Source: Bradyrhizobium hipponense (GTDB lineage: Bacteria > Pseudomonadota > Alphaproteobacteria > Rhizobiales > Xanthobacteraceae). Taken from it: a stretch of 64,000 nt of DNA. The translations under genes were made by a program, and so were the position numbers. Positions 42,432 through 52,282 of the stretch are shown piece by piece. Each line of letters starts with the position of its first letter. Position 1 is the first letter of the stretch. The stretch covers positions 1-64,000 of the forward strand of contig NZ_VSTH01000050.1 in NCBI RefSeq assembly GCF_008123965.1, given 5' to 3'. A model generated the notes under the pieces. That model was not told where the DNA came from and did not search any database. It saw only the letters and a list, made by a program, of their open reading frames with translations.

Positions 42432-43550
42432 ATGCCAGAAAGATTTCAAGAACTCGAAGCGGAAGCGATCCTCGCTGGCCTGCGTCGTTGGGTGGAAATT
42501 GAAACACCGACCGGCGACGTTGAGAATATGACGCGACTGCTCGATGTCGTCGCTGCCGATTTTGCACCGCTCGGTGCCAGCCTTGAGCGGATTCCCGGAA
42601 ACAACGGAATGGGCGACCATCTATTGGTTCGGCTACCGTGGGGAGGCGGACCCGGCATTCTCTCGGTTTGTCATCTGGACACTGTGTGCGCTCCCGGATC
42701 GGTCGCGATGCGCCGCAACGGCGACCATTTTCACGGCCCGGGCATCGCCGATATGAAGGCAGGCGGCTATCTGGCATTTAAGGCCGCAGAGCATATTGCT
42801 GGTCTGGCTCACCAGCCGAACATGCCGCTCACAATTCTCTACACCTCGGATGAGGAGATCGGCTCGCCGACCTCGCGCGACATCATCGAGCGGTTGGCCA
42901 GGGAGTCCCGCTACGCCCTCATCGCCGAGCCGGCACGCACGGACGAGGTGATCACGTTCCGCAAAGGACGCGCAAAATATCGCCTGAATGTCGAGGGACG
43001 GCAAGCGCACGCCGGCTCGGCCCACGCAAGTGGCCGCAGTGCCATCTCGGAGATCGCGCGCCAGATCGTAGAACTCGACAAATTGACCGATTACTCAACG
43101 GGAACGACGATCAACGTCGGTGAGATCGGTGGCGGGACCACACCGAACGTCGTTGCTGGCCACGCGTTCTGTACCATCGATGTTCGCTTTTCCAGCGCCG
43201 AAGCCGGTCGAGCAGTCGACGAGACGATCCTGTCCGCAGGGCCGATCAGTTGCGACGTGACAATCGCGGCAAGCGGAGAAATTGAAAAGCCCTGCCTTGA
43301 GCGGACCGCGGGTGGACTCATGCTGTTCGGGTTAGCGAAGTCAATTTCCCATGAACTCGGCGTCAGTCTGATCGAAACATCGAGCGGCGGCGGCAGCGAC
43401 GGAAATTTTACGTCTGCAGTCGGCATCCCCACCTTGGATGGTCTGGGAGCGATAGGCAACGAGTGGCATTCGCCGAATGAATACGTTGTGGTTTCTGCAC
43501 TTCCGCGGCGCGCCGAGTTGTTGCGGCGAATGATCACCGATCTGGATTAG
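42432..43550 (+). CDS. M20-family metallo-hydrolase (ArgE/CPG2/AllC-like)
   Basis: 372 residues with a GAGGAAG site. Two-zinc signature: SVCHLDTVCAPG (His, Asp), GPGIADMKAGGYLA (bridging Asp), TSDEEIGSPTSR (Glu pair), LIAEPART, and the last ligand His in NEWHSPNEYV. The dimerisation domain is residues 175-285. Enzymes of this group cut N-acyl or carbamoyl amino acids, glutamate tails or allantoate. After two ring-opening hydrolases it would cleave the N-carbamoyl or ureido product. Last gene of this + strand set. Confidence 0.8.
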   Translation: MPERFQELEAEAILAGLRRWVEIETPTGDVENMTRLLDVVAADFAPLGASLERIPGNNGMGDHLLVRLPWGGGPGILSVCHLDTVCAPGSVAMRRNGDHFHGPGIADMKAGGYLAFKAAEHIAGLAHQPNMPLTILYTSDEEIGSPTSRDIIERLARESRYALIAEPARTDEVITFRKGRAKYRLNVEGRQAHAGSAHASGRSAISEIARQIVELDKLTDYSTGTTINVGEIGGGTTPNVVAGHAFCTIDVRFSSAEAGRAVDETILSAGPISCDVTIAASGEIEKPCLERTAGGLMLFGLAKSISHELGVSLIETSSGGGSDGNFTSAVGIPTLDGLGAIGNEWHSPNEYVVVSALPRRAELLRRMITDLD

Positions 43551-43694
43551 GGCGGCGAAAACAGCGTATCAAGTACGCGTCAATCCATTGATGATGCGAC
43601 TGGATCGATACGGCGTTGGCCTTCAGAGCGCGATTGATCGCCTTCACGGCATGACAGATCCAGCCTGTCAGGCCCCACGGTTCCTCGAACTCAA

Positions 43695-44651
43695 TCAGTC
43701 CCCCAGTGGCCCTTTGGCATCCCCGTCGCTCCCCCTCAGCAACTCGTATTTGATCCGCCGCATGCGTGCCTGTGCTTCGAGTGGCTTGCAATAGGCAGTG
43801 GAGGCAGCGAGCAGATCGATGGTGGCGAGAAGCAGATAGCGCGACGCCGTCGGCTTGAGCGCGTCGGGTGCCTCGGGCACATGCACGCCAAGCGCAATAT
43901 CGGCGATCGAAGCCAGCCTGCTTTGCGGCTTGGTAATTGCGACGACCAAGGCGCCATAGTGCTTGGCGATACCGGCGGCCTCGATCACTTCGTTCGCTGC
44001 ACCGGTGGTCGAGATGGCAACGACGACATCGTCCCGGCCAAGGGTCGCGGCGATCATACGCATCAACCTCGGATCGGAGGCGTGGGAGACGGCGATCCCA
44101 AGACGAAAGAACCGGTTCTGAACCTCCGCCGCCGCAAGGCTCGAACCGCCACCGACACCGAACGCGGCAAGCTTCGAACAACGGGAGATAGCTTCGGCAG
44201 CCCTCTCGATGTCCTCCTTCCGAAGTCCCTCCTCGGCAGCGGCAATCGCACGGCGAATCTCTTGAAACACCGACCGCCAGAGCGCGGGGCGCGCCAGATC
44301 CGTCCCGACATGCGGGGGCAATTCAACGTAGATCCGCCCAACCGCCATTGCTTGAGCCAGCCTCACCTTGAGGTCACGGACGCCGCGGCAGCCGACGGAG
44401 CGGCTGAACCGGGTTACCGTCGGCTCGCTGACGCGCGCCCGGCGCGCCAGCTCGGAATTGCTGGCGTGAACAGCAAACTCGATATCGGCCAGCAGCACCG
44501 TGGCAACGCGTTGCTCCGACGGGCTGAGACTCGGAGCGCTCTGTCTGATCAGGGAGATGATGTCGCCGGCCACGACATTGTCGTCGCCGGGCAGCTTCGA
44601 GACCGCTGCACCAACGGCTCTTGCCGAGTCATTTCGCTTTGCACGCGGCAT
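43695..44651 (-). CDS. MurR/RpiR-family regulator with SIS domain
   Basis: 318 residues. The N-terminal HTH_6 domain (LSPSEQRVATVLLADIEFAV, NSELARRARVSEPTVTRFSR) is followed by a SIS sugar/phosphosugar-like domain (KLAAFGVGGGSSLAAAEVQN, VVVAISTTGAANEVIEAAG). Members of this group, despite the sugar domain, also control allantoin and hydantoin genes (HpxU, HyuR type). Divergent from the second solute-binding protein gene. It probably represses the whole ureide cluster. Confidence 0.8.
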   Translation of the reverse strand: MPRAKRNDSARAVGAAVSKLPGDDNVVAGDIISLIRQSAPSLSPSEQRVATVLLADIEFAVHASNSELARRARVSEPTVTRFSRSVGCRGVRDLKVRLAQAMAVGRIYVELPPHVGTDLARPALWRSVFQEIRRAIAAAEEGLRKEDIERAAEAISRCSKLAAFGVGGGSSLAAAEVQNRFFRLGIAVSHASDPRLMRMIAATLGRDDVVVAISTTGAANEVIEAAGIAKHYGALVVAITKPQSRLASIADIALGVHVPEAPDALKPTASRYLLLATIDLLAASTAYCKPLEAQARMRRIKYELLRGSDGDAKGPLGD

Positions 44652-44893
44652 TGCCCGCCCTTCCCTAGGTCAGATCAACCTGCGCCCTTGGCAGCGAAGC
44701 TACCGTAAGAAACCTTCAGCATCGATCAAACCTATATCGGTATGCCTCATCAGGGATAGCATTTTTCGCTTGATAATTGCCGAATTCTGTATGTAACTTT
44801 CAAACAATCAATAGCGTGCCGTCAGACCCAGCAGCTGAAGGCACATCCCCTGCACCGGGAAGCAGGCGGCTCGACAGGGCGGGAGGAGCGATC

Positions 44894-46435
44894 ATGAGAT
44901 ACGGTCCAAGTGTCTTGATGCGTGGCGTCGTAGGGCTCGCCACCGCGTCGTTCTTGATTGCGCAGGCCAATGCCGCCACCCTGCTGCGCGAAGCCACCAT
45001 CGGAGAACCGCCGCCGCTCGATGTCATGCTGACGACGGCCGACGTCGCATCAGTCATCGGCCGCCATATCTTCGAGACCCTGTATGCGCTGGACTCGACC
45101 TATACGCCGCGTCCGATGCTGGCCGAGAACGATCGCGCGGAAGACGGCGGTCGGACCATCGTCATCAAGCTCCGCGAAGGCGTCCTCTTCCACAACGGCA
45201 AGGAGATGACCGCCAAGGATGTGGCCGCCTCGATGACGCGATGGGGCAATTTCGGTGCGCGCGGCAAGCTCCTGATGGCCGCGGCCACATCGGTCGAGGC
45301 GACCGGAAAGTATGAGGTCACGCTGAAATTGTCGGCGCCGAACGGCGCCTGGAAGGCTCTGATTGCGGACGTCAATGGCGGCCTTGCGATCTATCCGGAA
45401 GACATAGCCGCCAATGCGGGGAACCGGCCGATCGAGCAGAAGGACTATATCGGCACCGGACCTTACAAGTTCGTGGAGTGGCGGCCGAACCGCTATGTCG
45501 AGGTGGAGAGGTTCGATGGCTACAAGCCGGTGAAGGAGAAGGGCGACGGCTTCGCCGGCGCCCGCCTCGCCAGCTTCGACAAGATTCGGTTCATTCCGGT
45601 GCCTGACGTCGGCACGCGTGTGAGTGGCGTGCAGGCGGGCGACTACGATTATGCGGAAATGATCTCTGGCGATCTGTATGAGTCCCTGAGCAAAGACCCA
45701 TCGGTTCAGGTGCAGCGTACGAACGCGCCGATCTTCGGCCTTTTCTTCATGAACTCGAAGCAGGGGATCCTGAAGGACAATTACAAGCTCCGCCGCGCCA
45801 TCCAGACCGCGCTGGAAAAGTCGCAGGCGCTGCGCGTCGCCTTCGGCCCCAAGGACCTGTGGAATGCCGAGGGATCGATCTTTCCCAAGGGCACGCCCTG
45901 GTATTCGACGGAAGGCGCCTCCAATTACAGTGCGCACGATCCGAAGAAGGCCAAGGAGCTCGCAAAGGAGGCGGACTACACGGGGACGCCGATCCGCTTG
46001 CTGGTATCGACGAACTACCAGGCACACTATGACGAAGCCTCTGTCTTCACCCGCCAGCTGGCCGACGCCGGAATCAATGTTCAGATGATGGTCGTCGATT
46101 GGGCGACTCTTCTGAAGATGCGAGGCCAGCCGGAACAGTGGGACATCTTTGTCACCCACCATTCCTTCGCGCCCGACCCGCTGCTGCTCACGTTCCTGAA
46201 TGCGAGCTATCCCGGCTGGTGGGATAGCCCGGAGATCGGCTCGCTTCGGGCTGAATTGATCAACACGACCGATCCAGCCGCTCGGAAGTCGACATGGGAC
46301 AAGATCCAGTCGCTGATCTATGAACAGGTACCGGTCATGAAAGTGGGCGATGCCTATACCTATGACATTGCTTCTCCCAAGCTCAGGGGACTCAACCCGA
46401 ACGGTCCCGTCTTCTGGAATGTGTCCACGAAATAA
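44894..46435 (+). CDS. ABC solute-binding protein, family 5, copy 2
   Basis: 513 residues from ATG 44894, chosen because GGGAGGAG lies seven bases upstream. Signal peptide (VVGLATASFLIAQANA) then a family-5 binding fold (IVIKLREGVLFHNGKEMTAK, GTGPYKFVEWRPNRYVEVE). It leads an operon with two permeases and two ATPases, so it is the main binding protein of that transporter. It differs widely from copy 1 at 38.1 kb. Confidence 0.85.
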   Translation: MRYGPSVLMRGVVGLATASFLIAQANAATLLREATIGEPPPLDVMLTTADVASVIGRHIFETLYALDSTYTPRPMLAENDRAEDGGRTIVIKLREGVLFHNGKEMTAKDVAASMTRWGNFGARGKLLMAAATSVEATGKYEVTLKLSAPNGAWKALIADVNGGLAIYPEDIAANAGNRPIEQKDYIGTGPYKFVEWRPNRYVEVERFDGYKPVKEKGDGFAGARLASFDKIRFIPVPDVGTRVSGVQAGDYDYAEMISGDLYESLSKDPSVQVQRTNAPIFGLFFMNSKQGILKDNYKLRRAIQTALEKSQALRVAFGPKDLWNAEGSIFPKGTPWYSTEGASNYSAHDPKKAKELAKEADYTGTPIRLLVSTNYQAHYDEASVFTRQLADAGINVQMMVVDWATLLKMRGQPEQWDIFVTHHSFAPDPLLLTFLNASYPGWWDSPEIGSLRAELINTTDPAARKSTWDKIQSLIYEQVPVMKVGDAYTYDIASPKLRGLNPNGPVFWNVSTK

Positions 46436-46514
46436 GGACGGGAAATGAGGCCGCGAGGACTGTCGGGCGCCGGCGTCGGCGCGCATCGTTGCCGCTGATC
46501 AGGCGCACAATCAC

Positions 46515-47459
46515 ATGTGGTCTTACGCACTCAAGCGCGCAGGAACGACAGCGGTGACGCTTCTTGCAGCGTCCGTCATCATCTTCGCGTTCATCCATAT
46601 CGTGCCGGGTGATCCCATCTATGTTCTGCTCGGTGACACCGCGACTCCCGACCAGATCGACGCCTTGCGACACCAACTCGGTCTCGACCAACCGATCATC
46701 CTGCAATATCTGAATTGGACCGGCCATGTGCTCGAGGGCGACCTTGGGCGGTCGATCTTCTTTCAGGCGCCCGTGCTGTCAGTGATTGCCGATGGTGCCG
46801 AGACCAGCACCTTGCTCGCCACCATGACGATGATCTGGGTTGCGGTCATCGGCGTGCCGATCGGCATGATTGCGGCGGTCCGGCACGGTACGTGGCTCGA
46901 CCAGGGACTGTCCGGCGCGGCGATGCTGATGGCCTCGATACCCACGTTCTGGGTCGGGCTCTACCTGATCCTGATCTTTGCCGCCTGGCTCGGCTGGTTT
47001 CCGAGTTCCGGATATCCGTCGATATTCGAAGGCGGTGTCGTCAATCTCCGCTATCTCGTCCTCCCCAGCCTGGCGCTTGCGGCGCCGAATGCCGCTTTGA
47101 TCCTGCGGCTGACGCGCGCCAGCATGCTGGACGTCTCCCGTGAGGACTACGTGCGCACCGCGCGTGCGAAGGGAATCCGGCCCTGGCAGGTCGTGCGCCG
47201 CCACATCTGGCGCAATGCGCTGCTGGCGGTCGTCTCGGCATTCGGCTTCACTTTCGCTGCGCTGCTCTCCGAAGCGGTGGTAACCGAAACCGTGTTTGCC
47301 CTGCCCGGCATCGGCCGCCTCGTCGTCCAGTCGATCCTCCGCCGGGACTACCCGGTGATCCAGGGCGTCATCCTGGTCATCGTCGTGGTCTATCTCCTGG
47401 TCAATCTGATCGTCGATCTGAGCTACCGTCTGCTCGATCCGCGGGTCGAACTTCAATGA
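46515..47459 (+). CDS. ABC transporter permease, DppB/OppB type
   Basis: 314 residues, six membrane spans. N-terminal LLAASVIIFAFIHIVPGDPI and the C-terminal EAA loop DYVRTARAKGIRPWQVVRRH are typical. Its stop overlaps the start of the DppC partner. The pair forms the inner-membrane channel for a di-/oligopeptide-type importer. Confidence 0.9.
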   Translation: MWSYALKRAGTTAVTLLAASVIIFAFIHIVPGDPIYVLLGDTATPDQIDALRHQLGLDQPIILQYLNWTGHVLEGDLGRSIFFQAPVLSVIADGAETSTLLATMTMIWVAVIGVPIGMIAAVRHGTWLDQGLSGAAMLMASIPTFWVGLYLILIFAAWLGWFPSSGYPSIFEGGVVNLRYLVLPSLALAAPNAALILRLTRASMLDVSREDYVRTARAKGIRPWQVVRRHIWRNALLAVVSAFGFTFAALLSEAVVTETVFALPGIGRLVVQSILRRDYPVIQGVILVIVVVYLLVNLIVDLSYRLLDPRVELQ

Positions 47460-48316
47460 GCAGCAACAGCGCGACCTTGTGGCTCAAGCCGTTCATCGCC
47501 CGCCCGATCGCGCTGGCCGGGCTCGGGGTCATTCTGGCGACTGTGCTCGCCGCGGCCTTCGCACCCTGGCTGTCGCCTTACGATCCGTACGCCATCGATC
47601 CGCTGATCCGCCTGACGCCCCCGAACGTGACCCATTGGTTCGGCACCGACCAATTCGGCCGGGACACCCTGTCGCGCACCATTCATTCGGCACGCATGGC
47701 ACTTCTGATCGGCTCGGGCGTGGTCGTCTTCGCCCTCGCGACAGGCGTTCCGGCCGGCGTACTTTCCGCTCTATTCCCGCGGCTGGGTCACCTGCTGATG
47801 CGCATGGTCGACGTGCTGATGGCTTTCCCGACTCTGCTTCTCGCACTTGGCCTGATCGTCGTCTTGAGCCCGAGTGTAGCCACTGTCATTCTAGCCATCG
47901 GGCTCGGCTACATGACGACGACGACGCGCATCGTTTACGGTCTGACGCTGCGCTTGCGCGCGGAAACCTATGTCGAAGCATCGCGTAGCATGGGCGCTGG
48001 AACCGTATGGCTCATCAGTAGGCACATCTTGCCGAACCTGGTCTCACCGCTTCTCGTACAGGCCAGCTTCGTCTTCGCGTTCGCGCAGCTTGGCGCGGCT
48101 TCACTCGATTTCCTAGGCCTCGGCGCCCCGCCGGAGATTCCGAGTTGGGGCAACATGCTGGCGGAATCGCGCACCTTCATCACGCGCGCACCGTGGCTGC
48201 TCTTCTTCCCGGGCATGATGATCGTGGCGACGGCATTTTCTCTGAACCTGGTCGGCGACGCATTGCGCGATCGACTCGATCCGCGGTTCCGTCAAGTCTT
48301 TGGTGAGAAAGGTTAG
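47456..48316 (+). CDS. ABC transporter permease, DppC/OppC type
   Basis: 286 residues. The N-terminus reads LSPYDPYAIDPLIRLTPPN then HWFGTDQFGRDTLSR, the hallmark of DppC proteins, with the EAA loop YVEASRSMGAGTVWLISRH. Five or six spans. Overlaps DppB by four bases and is three bases from the first ATPase. Confidence 0.9.
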   Translation: MSSNSATLWLKPFIARPIALAGLGVILATVLAAAFAPWLSPYDPYAIDPLIRLTPPNVTHWFGTDQFGRDTLSRTIHSARMALLIGSGVVVFALATGVPAGVLSALFPRLGHLLMRMVDVLMAFPTLLLALGLIVVLSPSVATVILAIGLGYMTTTTRIVYGLTLRLRAETYVEASRSMGAGTVWLISRHILPNLVSPLLVQASFVFAFAQLGAASLDFLGLGAPPEIPSWGNMLAESRTFITRAPWLLFFPGMMIVATAFSLNLVGDALRDRLDPRFRQVFGEKG

Positions 48317-48319
48317 GCC

Positions 48320-49294
48320 GTGCTGAGCGTTCGCGACCTTACGGTGTCAGTGGGGCCGGAAACCGCGCCGGTCGACATCGTCGCGGGCGTGTCCTTCGAC
48401 TTGGCCAAGGGCGAGATCCTCGGTCTCGTCGGCGAGTCCGGCTGCGGAAAGAGCATGACCTCGCTTGCGGTCATGGGATTGCTGCCGCAGCCCGGTCCCC
48501 GGGTCCGGGCCGGGCGGGTCCTGTTGGAGGGCAGCGACGTAACGCAGTTGCAGCCCTGGCAACGTGTCGAAGCGGGCCACGGCCGCATGGCCATGATCTT
48601 TCAGGAGCCGATGACCTCACTCAACCCGGTTCGTCGGATCGGCGATCAGATCGCCGAAGCCGTGCGCGTGCATGAGGGAATTTCGGGCGCGGCGGCGCTC
48701 TCCCGCGCGCGCGAACTGCTCGAGCTGGTGCGTATGCCCGACCCCGGAATGCAGCTGTCGGCGTATCCGCATCAGTTGTCCGGAGGTCAACGCCAACGGG
48801 TCATGATCGCGATTGCGCTGGCCTGCAGGCCGCAGGTGCTGGTCGCGGATGAACCGACCACAGCGCTGGATGTCACCATACAAGTTCAGATTCTCGGGCT
48901 TTTGCGCGAGCTCTGCAATCGCCTCGACATGGCAGTATTGTTCATCACCCACGACATGGGAGTCATTGCGCAGCTCGCCGATCGCGTGTCTGTCATGTAC
49001 GCCGGCCGAATCGTGGAAACCGCGGCAGTCGATGCGCTGTTCGGCGAACCGCGTCACCATTACACCCGCGGCCTGATGGATTGCATGCCGTCGCGAAATT
49101 CCGGCGTGCGCCGGTTGCCAACCATTTCAGGTCAGCCGCCGGTGCCAGGTACGGTCGCTGCTGGCTGCGTCTTTGCCTTACGCTGCGCGGCGGTGCACGA
49201 TGAGTGCCGCGTGGCGGCCCCGCCTCGCCTGGAGGCCTCCCAAGGGCACGAGGTGCTCTGCGCATTTCCGCTGGCCGGCGGGGAGCTGCCATGA
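48320..49294 (+). CDS. ABC transporter ATPase, DppD/OppD type
   Basis: 324 residues from GTG 48320. Walker A GESGCGKSM, signature LSGGQRQRVMIAIAL, Walker B VLVADEPTTALDV, and the C-terminal oligopeptide-transporter region with cysteines (VAAGCVFALRCAAVHDEC) that often carries an iron-sulphur cluster in this group. Powers import together with the next ATPase. Confidence 0.9.
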   Translation: MLSVRDLTVSVGPETAPVDIVAGVSFDLAKGEILGLVGESGCGKSMTSLAVMGLLPQPGPRVRAGRVLLEGSDVTQLQPWQRVEAGHGRMAMIFQEPMTSLNPVRRIGDQIAEAVRVHEGISGAAALSRARELLELVRMPDPGMQLSAYPHQLSGGQRQRVMIAIALACRPQVLVADEPTTALDVTIQVQILGLLRELCNRLDMAVLFITHDMGVIAQLADRVSVMYAGRIVETAAVDALFGEPRHHYTRGLMDCMPSRNSGVRRLPTISGQPPVPGTVAAGCVFALRCAAVHDECRVAAPPRLEASQGHEVLCAFPLAGGELP

Positions 49295-50256
49295 GCGGCG
49301 ATGTCATCCTCGACGTCCGGGAAATGATGGTTTCCTTCAGTGCCAGGCGAGCCGGTCGGAAATACCGGGTGCAGGCGGTGGATGGTGTGTCGCTGTCGCT
49401 GGCCCAGGGGGAGGTCCTCGGGATCGTCGGCGAATCGGGCTGCGGCAAGACCACGGTGGGCCGAACCATCGTCGGGCTGGTCCAGCCCGGCAGCGGCACC
49501 ATCAAATTCAAAGGAACCGAAATGATCGGAGCCGGCAGCTCCAGCCTCCGCGCGATGCGTCTGAACGTCCGGATGGTTTTCCAGGATCCCAATGCATCGC
49601 TCAACCCGCGGCGCACAATTGGAGACTCGGTGGCAGAGGCGGGCGACATCAGCGGTTTCTTCAAGAGCCGCGCCGAGCGCAGCGCGGCCATCGCGGCCAC
49701 GTTGACGGGCGTCGGCTTGAATCCGTCTTTCGCCACTCGCTATCCGTACGAACTGAGCGGCGGGCAACGACAACGGGTCGGAATCGCACGCGCCATTCTT
49801 CCCACGCCGTCCATCGTCATCGCCGACGAGCCGGTCTCGGCCCTCGACGTTTCCGTGCAGGCGCAGGTGCTCAATCTGATGATGGACCTGCGTGACCAGC
49901 TGAGACTGTCGATGCTCTTCATCTCGCACGACCTTGGCGTGATCGGACAGATCAGCAGCCGTGTTGCCGTCATGTATATGGGCCGGGTCGTGGAGCAGGC
50001 CGGGACGCGGACGGTCTTGGAACACCCGCTCCATCCTTATACGCGCGCGCTGGTGGCAGCAATTCCAAAGCCGGATCCATCGAAGCGGATCCTGGGCGCG
50101 ATCGAAACGGGTGAACCGCCAAGCCTATTCACACGGCCACACGGCTGCGCTTACGCGCCCCGCTGTCCAATAGCCAGCGATCGCTGCCTCGTCGACGTTC
50201 CAACACTTCGGTCTGTCGGCACGGACGGCAGGACAATCGCCTGCCACAACGTATAA
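49291..50256 (+). CDS. ABC transporter ATPase, DppF/OppF type
   Basis: 321 residues from ATG 49291, which overlaps the preceding stop (ATGA) and has GGGGAG upstream. Walker A GESGCGKTT, signature LSGGQRQRVGIAR, Walker B VIADEPVSALDV, and a Cys-bearing tail (PHGCAYAPRCPIASDRC). Last gene of the importer operon. Confidence 0.9.
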   Translation: MSGDVILDVREMMVSFSARRAGRKYRVQAVDGVSLSLAQGEVLGIVGESGCGKTTVGRTIVGLVQPGSGTIKFKGTEMIGAGSSSLRAMRLNVRMVFQDPNASLNPRRTIGDSVAEAGDISGFFKSRAERSAAIAATLTGVGLNPSFATRYPYELSGGQRQRVGIARAILPTPSIVIADEPVSALDVSVQAQVLNLMMDLRDQLRLSMLFISHDLGVIGQISSRVAVMYMGRVVEQAGTRTVLEHPLHPYTRALVAAIPKPDPSKRILGAIETGEPPSLFTRPHGCAYAPRCPIASDRCLVDVPTLRSVGTDGRTIACHNV

Positions 50257-50385
50257 CCAGCAAGTGCCGCCCACAGAGAAATGACGCCGCGCATTTTGCT
50301 GCCTAGCTGGACCGCCTCCTCTTCCATTTGTTCGATCTGCGATCTACTCCGTCCTGGCGGATGCCGCTCCGGATGGAGATGTCAA

Positions 50386-50589
50386 ATGAAGCGCCTTCTG
50401 CTTTCGCTCGTCTCGGCCCTGCTCGTCATCAGCGTGGCGAGCAGCATGCTCAGATCGCATGCACTTTTTCGCTCTGCACAGAGTGGGATGCCAAGCATTC
50501 AAGAGTTGCAAACAGGCCGAGCGGGCACGCTGCTGGAGCAACAGATCGAGGACCGGTCCGTCCTGTTCGCCAGAGAGCTGACGCGATAG
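50386..50589 (+). CDS. small exported hypothetical protein
   Basis: 67 residues, GGAG eight bases before ATG. An N-terminal signal or anchor (LLLSLVSALLVISVASSML) is followed by a polar part (SAQSGMPSIQELQTGRAGTL, LEQQIEDRSVLFA). I do not know the family. It sits between the importer operon and the formate dehydrogenase operon and converges on the latter. Confidence 0.5.
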   Translation: MKRLLLSLVSALLVISVASSMLRSHALFRSAQSGMPSIQELQTGRAGTLLEQQIEDRSVLFARELTR

Positions 50590-50631
50590 AGCATACCGGA
50601 CCAGGACCAGCCTCTTTTCGTCCGCTCGTTT

Positions 50632-51633
50632 TCATTCAGCCGCGGCGGTCGCGGGTTGCGGCGTTTGATCGTTCGGCCCAGTTCGCGCCATCTCCTCGTC
50701 GAGCCAGAGGCTGTGATGTTCGCGTGCCCAGTTGAGGTCGACCTCGCCCGAGCCCATGGCCTCGAAAGCTCCCTCCATCCCGATCGTGCCGATGTAGATA
50801 TGCGCAATCATTGCGGCCACGAAGAGTACGGCCACCACGGAGTGGATGATCTGGGCCATCTGCATGCCTTCGATGCCACTCATGTAGAACGGGAACATCA
50901 GCGCGTATCCCGTTGCGGCAACGAGGCCGCCGCCGATCACGACGATCCAATAGATCATCTTCTGGCCGGCATTGAAGCGATAGGCCGGCGGATGATCATG
51001 GCCGACAATGCCCCCTCCCCGCTTGATCCAGGCAACATCCACCTTGTTCGGGAGATTTCCCGCGATCCACATCAGGAAGATCAAGATGACGCCGATGGTG
51101 AACGGGAAACTCAGATAGTTGTGGGCATACTTCGCCCATTGCGACCACTCGGAGAAGGCTTCAAAACCGATCAGCGGCAATAACAACGGCCGCCCGAAGG
51201 TGATGTTCAGACCCGAGATAGCGAGGATGATGAAGCAGGTGGCTGTCATCCAATGCACGAAGCGCTCAAACAGGGTGAAGCGCACGATAGTGCGTCCCGA
51301 TCGCCCGCTTTCAAGCCGCACCATGCCACGGGTGAGATAGAAGATCACGAGCACAGCCAGCATGCCGATAATCGCGACGCCGCCGATCCAGCGCAGCGTG
51401 ACATTGCGAAACTCCCGCCATTCGCGCCCCTGTGGCTGCTCGAGCACGCCCGACCTCTGATCCGGGATGCTGACACGGCCCTGGATTCGGTTCAGCTCCT
51501 GCAGCAATTGCTGCTCCTTGACGGAGCTTGCGGTCGGGTTGACCTGCTGAGCGCTCGCTGGAGCCGCCATGATCACCAGAAGCAGCGCGCATGCGCCGAA
51601 TGCCAGGCGAATGAGTCTTCCAAATGACGCCAT
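50632..51633 (-). CDS. fdoI: formate dehydrogenase, cytochrome b556 (gamma) subunit
   Basis: 333 residues. A signal-like N-terminus (ACALLLVIMAAPASAQQ) and about 50 extra residues precede a first span (VAIIGMLAVLVIFYL). The haem-binding membrane core follows: FERFVHWMTATCFIILAISG, KYAHNYLSFPFTIGVILIFL, YWIVVIGGGLVAATGYALMF and QIIHSVVAVLFVAAMIAHIY. The conserved His residues carry two haems that pass electrons to quinone. Last of the operon, 40 bases after the beta gene. Confidence 0.85.
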   Translation of the reverse strand: MASFGRLIRLAFGACALLLVIMAAPASAQQVNPTASSVKEQQLLQELNRIQGRVSIPDQRSGVLEQPQGREWREFRNVTLRWIGGVAIIGMLAVLVIFYLTRGMVRLESGRSGRTIVRFTLFERFVHWMTATCFIILAISGLNITFGRPLLLPLIGFEAFSEWSQWAKYAHNYLSFPFTIGVILIFLMWIAGNLPNKVDVAWIKRGGGIVGHDHPPAYRFNAGQKMIYWIVVIGGGLVAATGYALMFPFYMSGIEGMQMAQIIHSVVAVLFVAAMIAHIYIGTIGMEGAFEAMGSGEVDLNWAREHHSLWLDEEMARTGPNDQTPQPATAAAE

Positions 51634-51673
51634 CTGCGCCTCCCGGTATCGCGTCCTTGACTGCCCGTCCGCG

Positions 51674-52270
51674 TCAGGACTCGATCGTCTCGCGATACGC
51701 GGTCTTCCAACCCCACGCGCCGGAGCCGTAGCCGCGCTTCATCACGCGTTCCTTGTAGATCTGGGCAATGATCTCGCCGTCACCTGCAAGCAACGACTTG
51801 GTCGAGCACATTTCGGCACACAGCGGCAGCTTGCCCTCCGCCAGCCGGTTCGCGCCATACTTCTCGTATTCCTCCCTGCTGCCGTCGGCCTCGGGGCCGC
51901 CGGCGCAGTAGGTACACTTGTCCATCTTGCCGCGCGAGCCGAAGTTCCCGACCTTGGGATATTGCGGCGCGCCGAACGGACAGGCGTAGAAGCAGTACCC
52001 ACAGCCGATGCAGAGATCTTTGGAGTGAAGCACCACGCCATCGGCGGTGGTGTAGAAACAGTTCACCGGACACACGGCCGCACAAGGTGCATCCGTGCAA
52101 TGCATGCAGGCCATCGTGACCGAGCGCTCGCCGGGCTTGCCGTCATTGATGGTGACGACCCGGCGCCGGTTGATGCCCCAGGGGACCTCATGCTCGTTCT
52201 TGCAGGCGGTGACGCAGGCATTGCATTCGATGCAACGGTCGGCGTCGCAGAGGAATTTCATACGTGCCAT
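51674..52270 (-). CDS. fdoH: formate dehydrogenase, iron-sulphur (beta) subunit
   Basis: 198 residues. Four [4Fe-4S] binding sets: DRCIECNACVTACKNEHEVP, MACMHCTDAPCAAVCPVNC, LCIGCGYCFYACPFGAPQ and KCTYCAGG...CAEMC. It links the molybdenum subunit to the cytochrome. It has no C-terminal membrane helix, unlike E. coli FdnH, so anchoring must come from the gamma subunit. It begins 12 bases after the alpha stop. Confidence 0.9.
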   Translation of the reverse strand: MARMKFLCDADRCIECNACVTACKNEHEVPWGINRRRVVTINDGKPGERSVTMACMHCTDAPCAAVCPVNCFYTTADGVVLHSKDLCIGCGYCFYACPFGAPQYPKVGNFGSRGKMDKCTYCAGGPEADGSREEYEKYGANRLAEGKLPLCAEMCSTKSLLAGDGEIIAQIYKERVMKRGYGSGAWGWKTAYRETIES

Positions 52271-52282
52271 CGTCGTTGCTCC

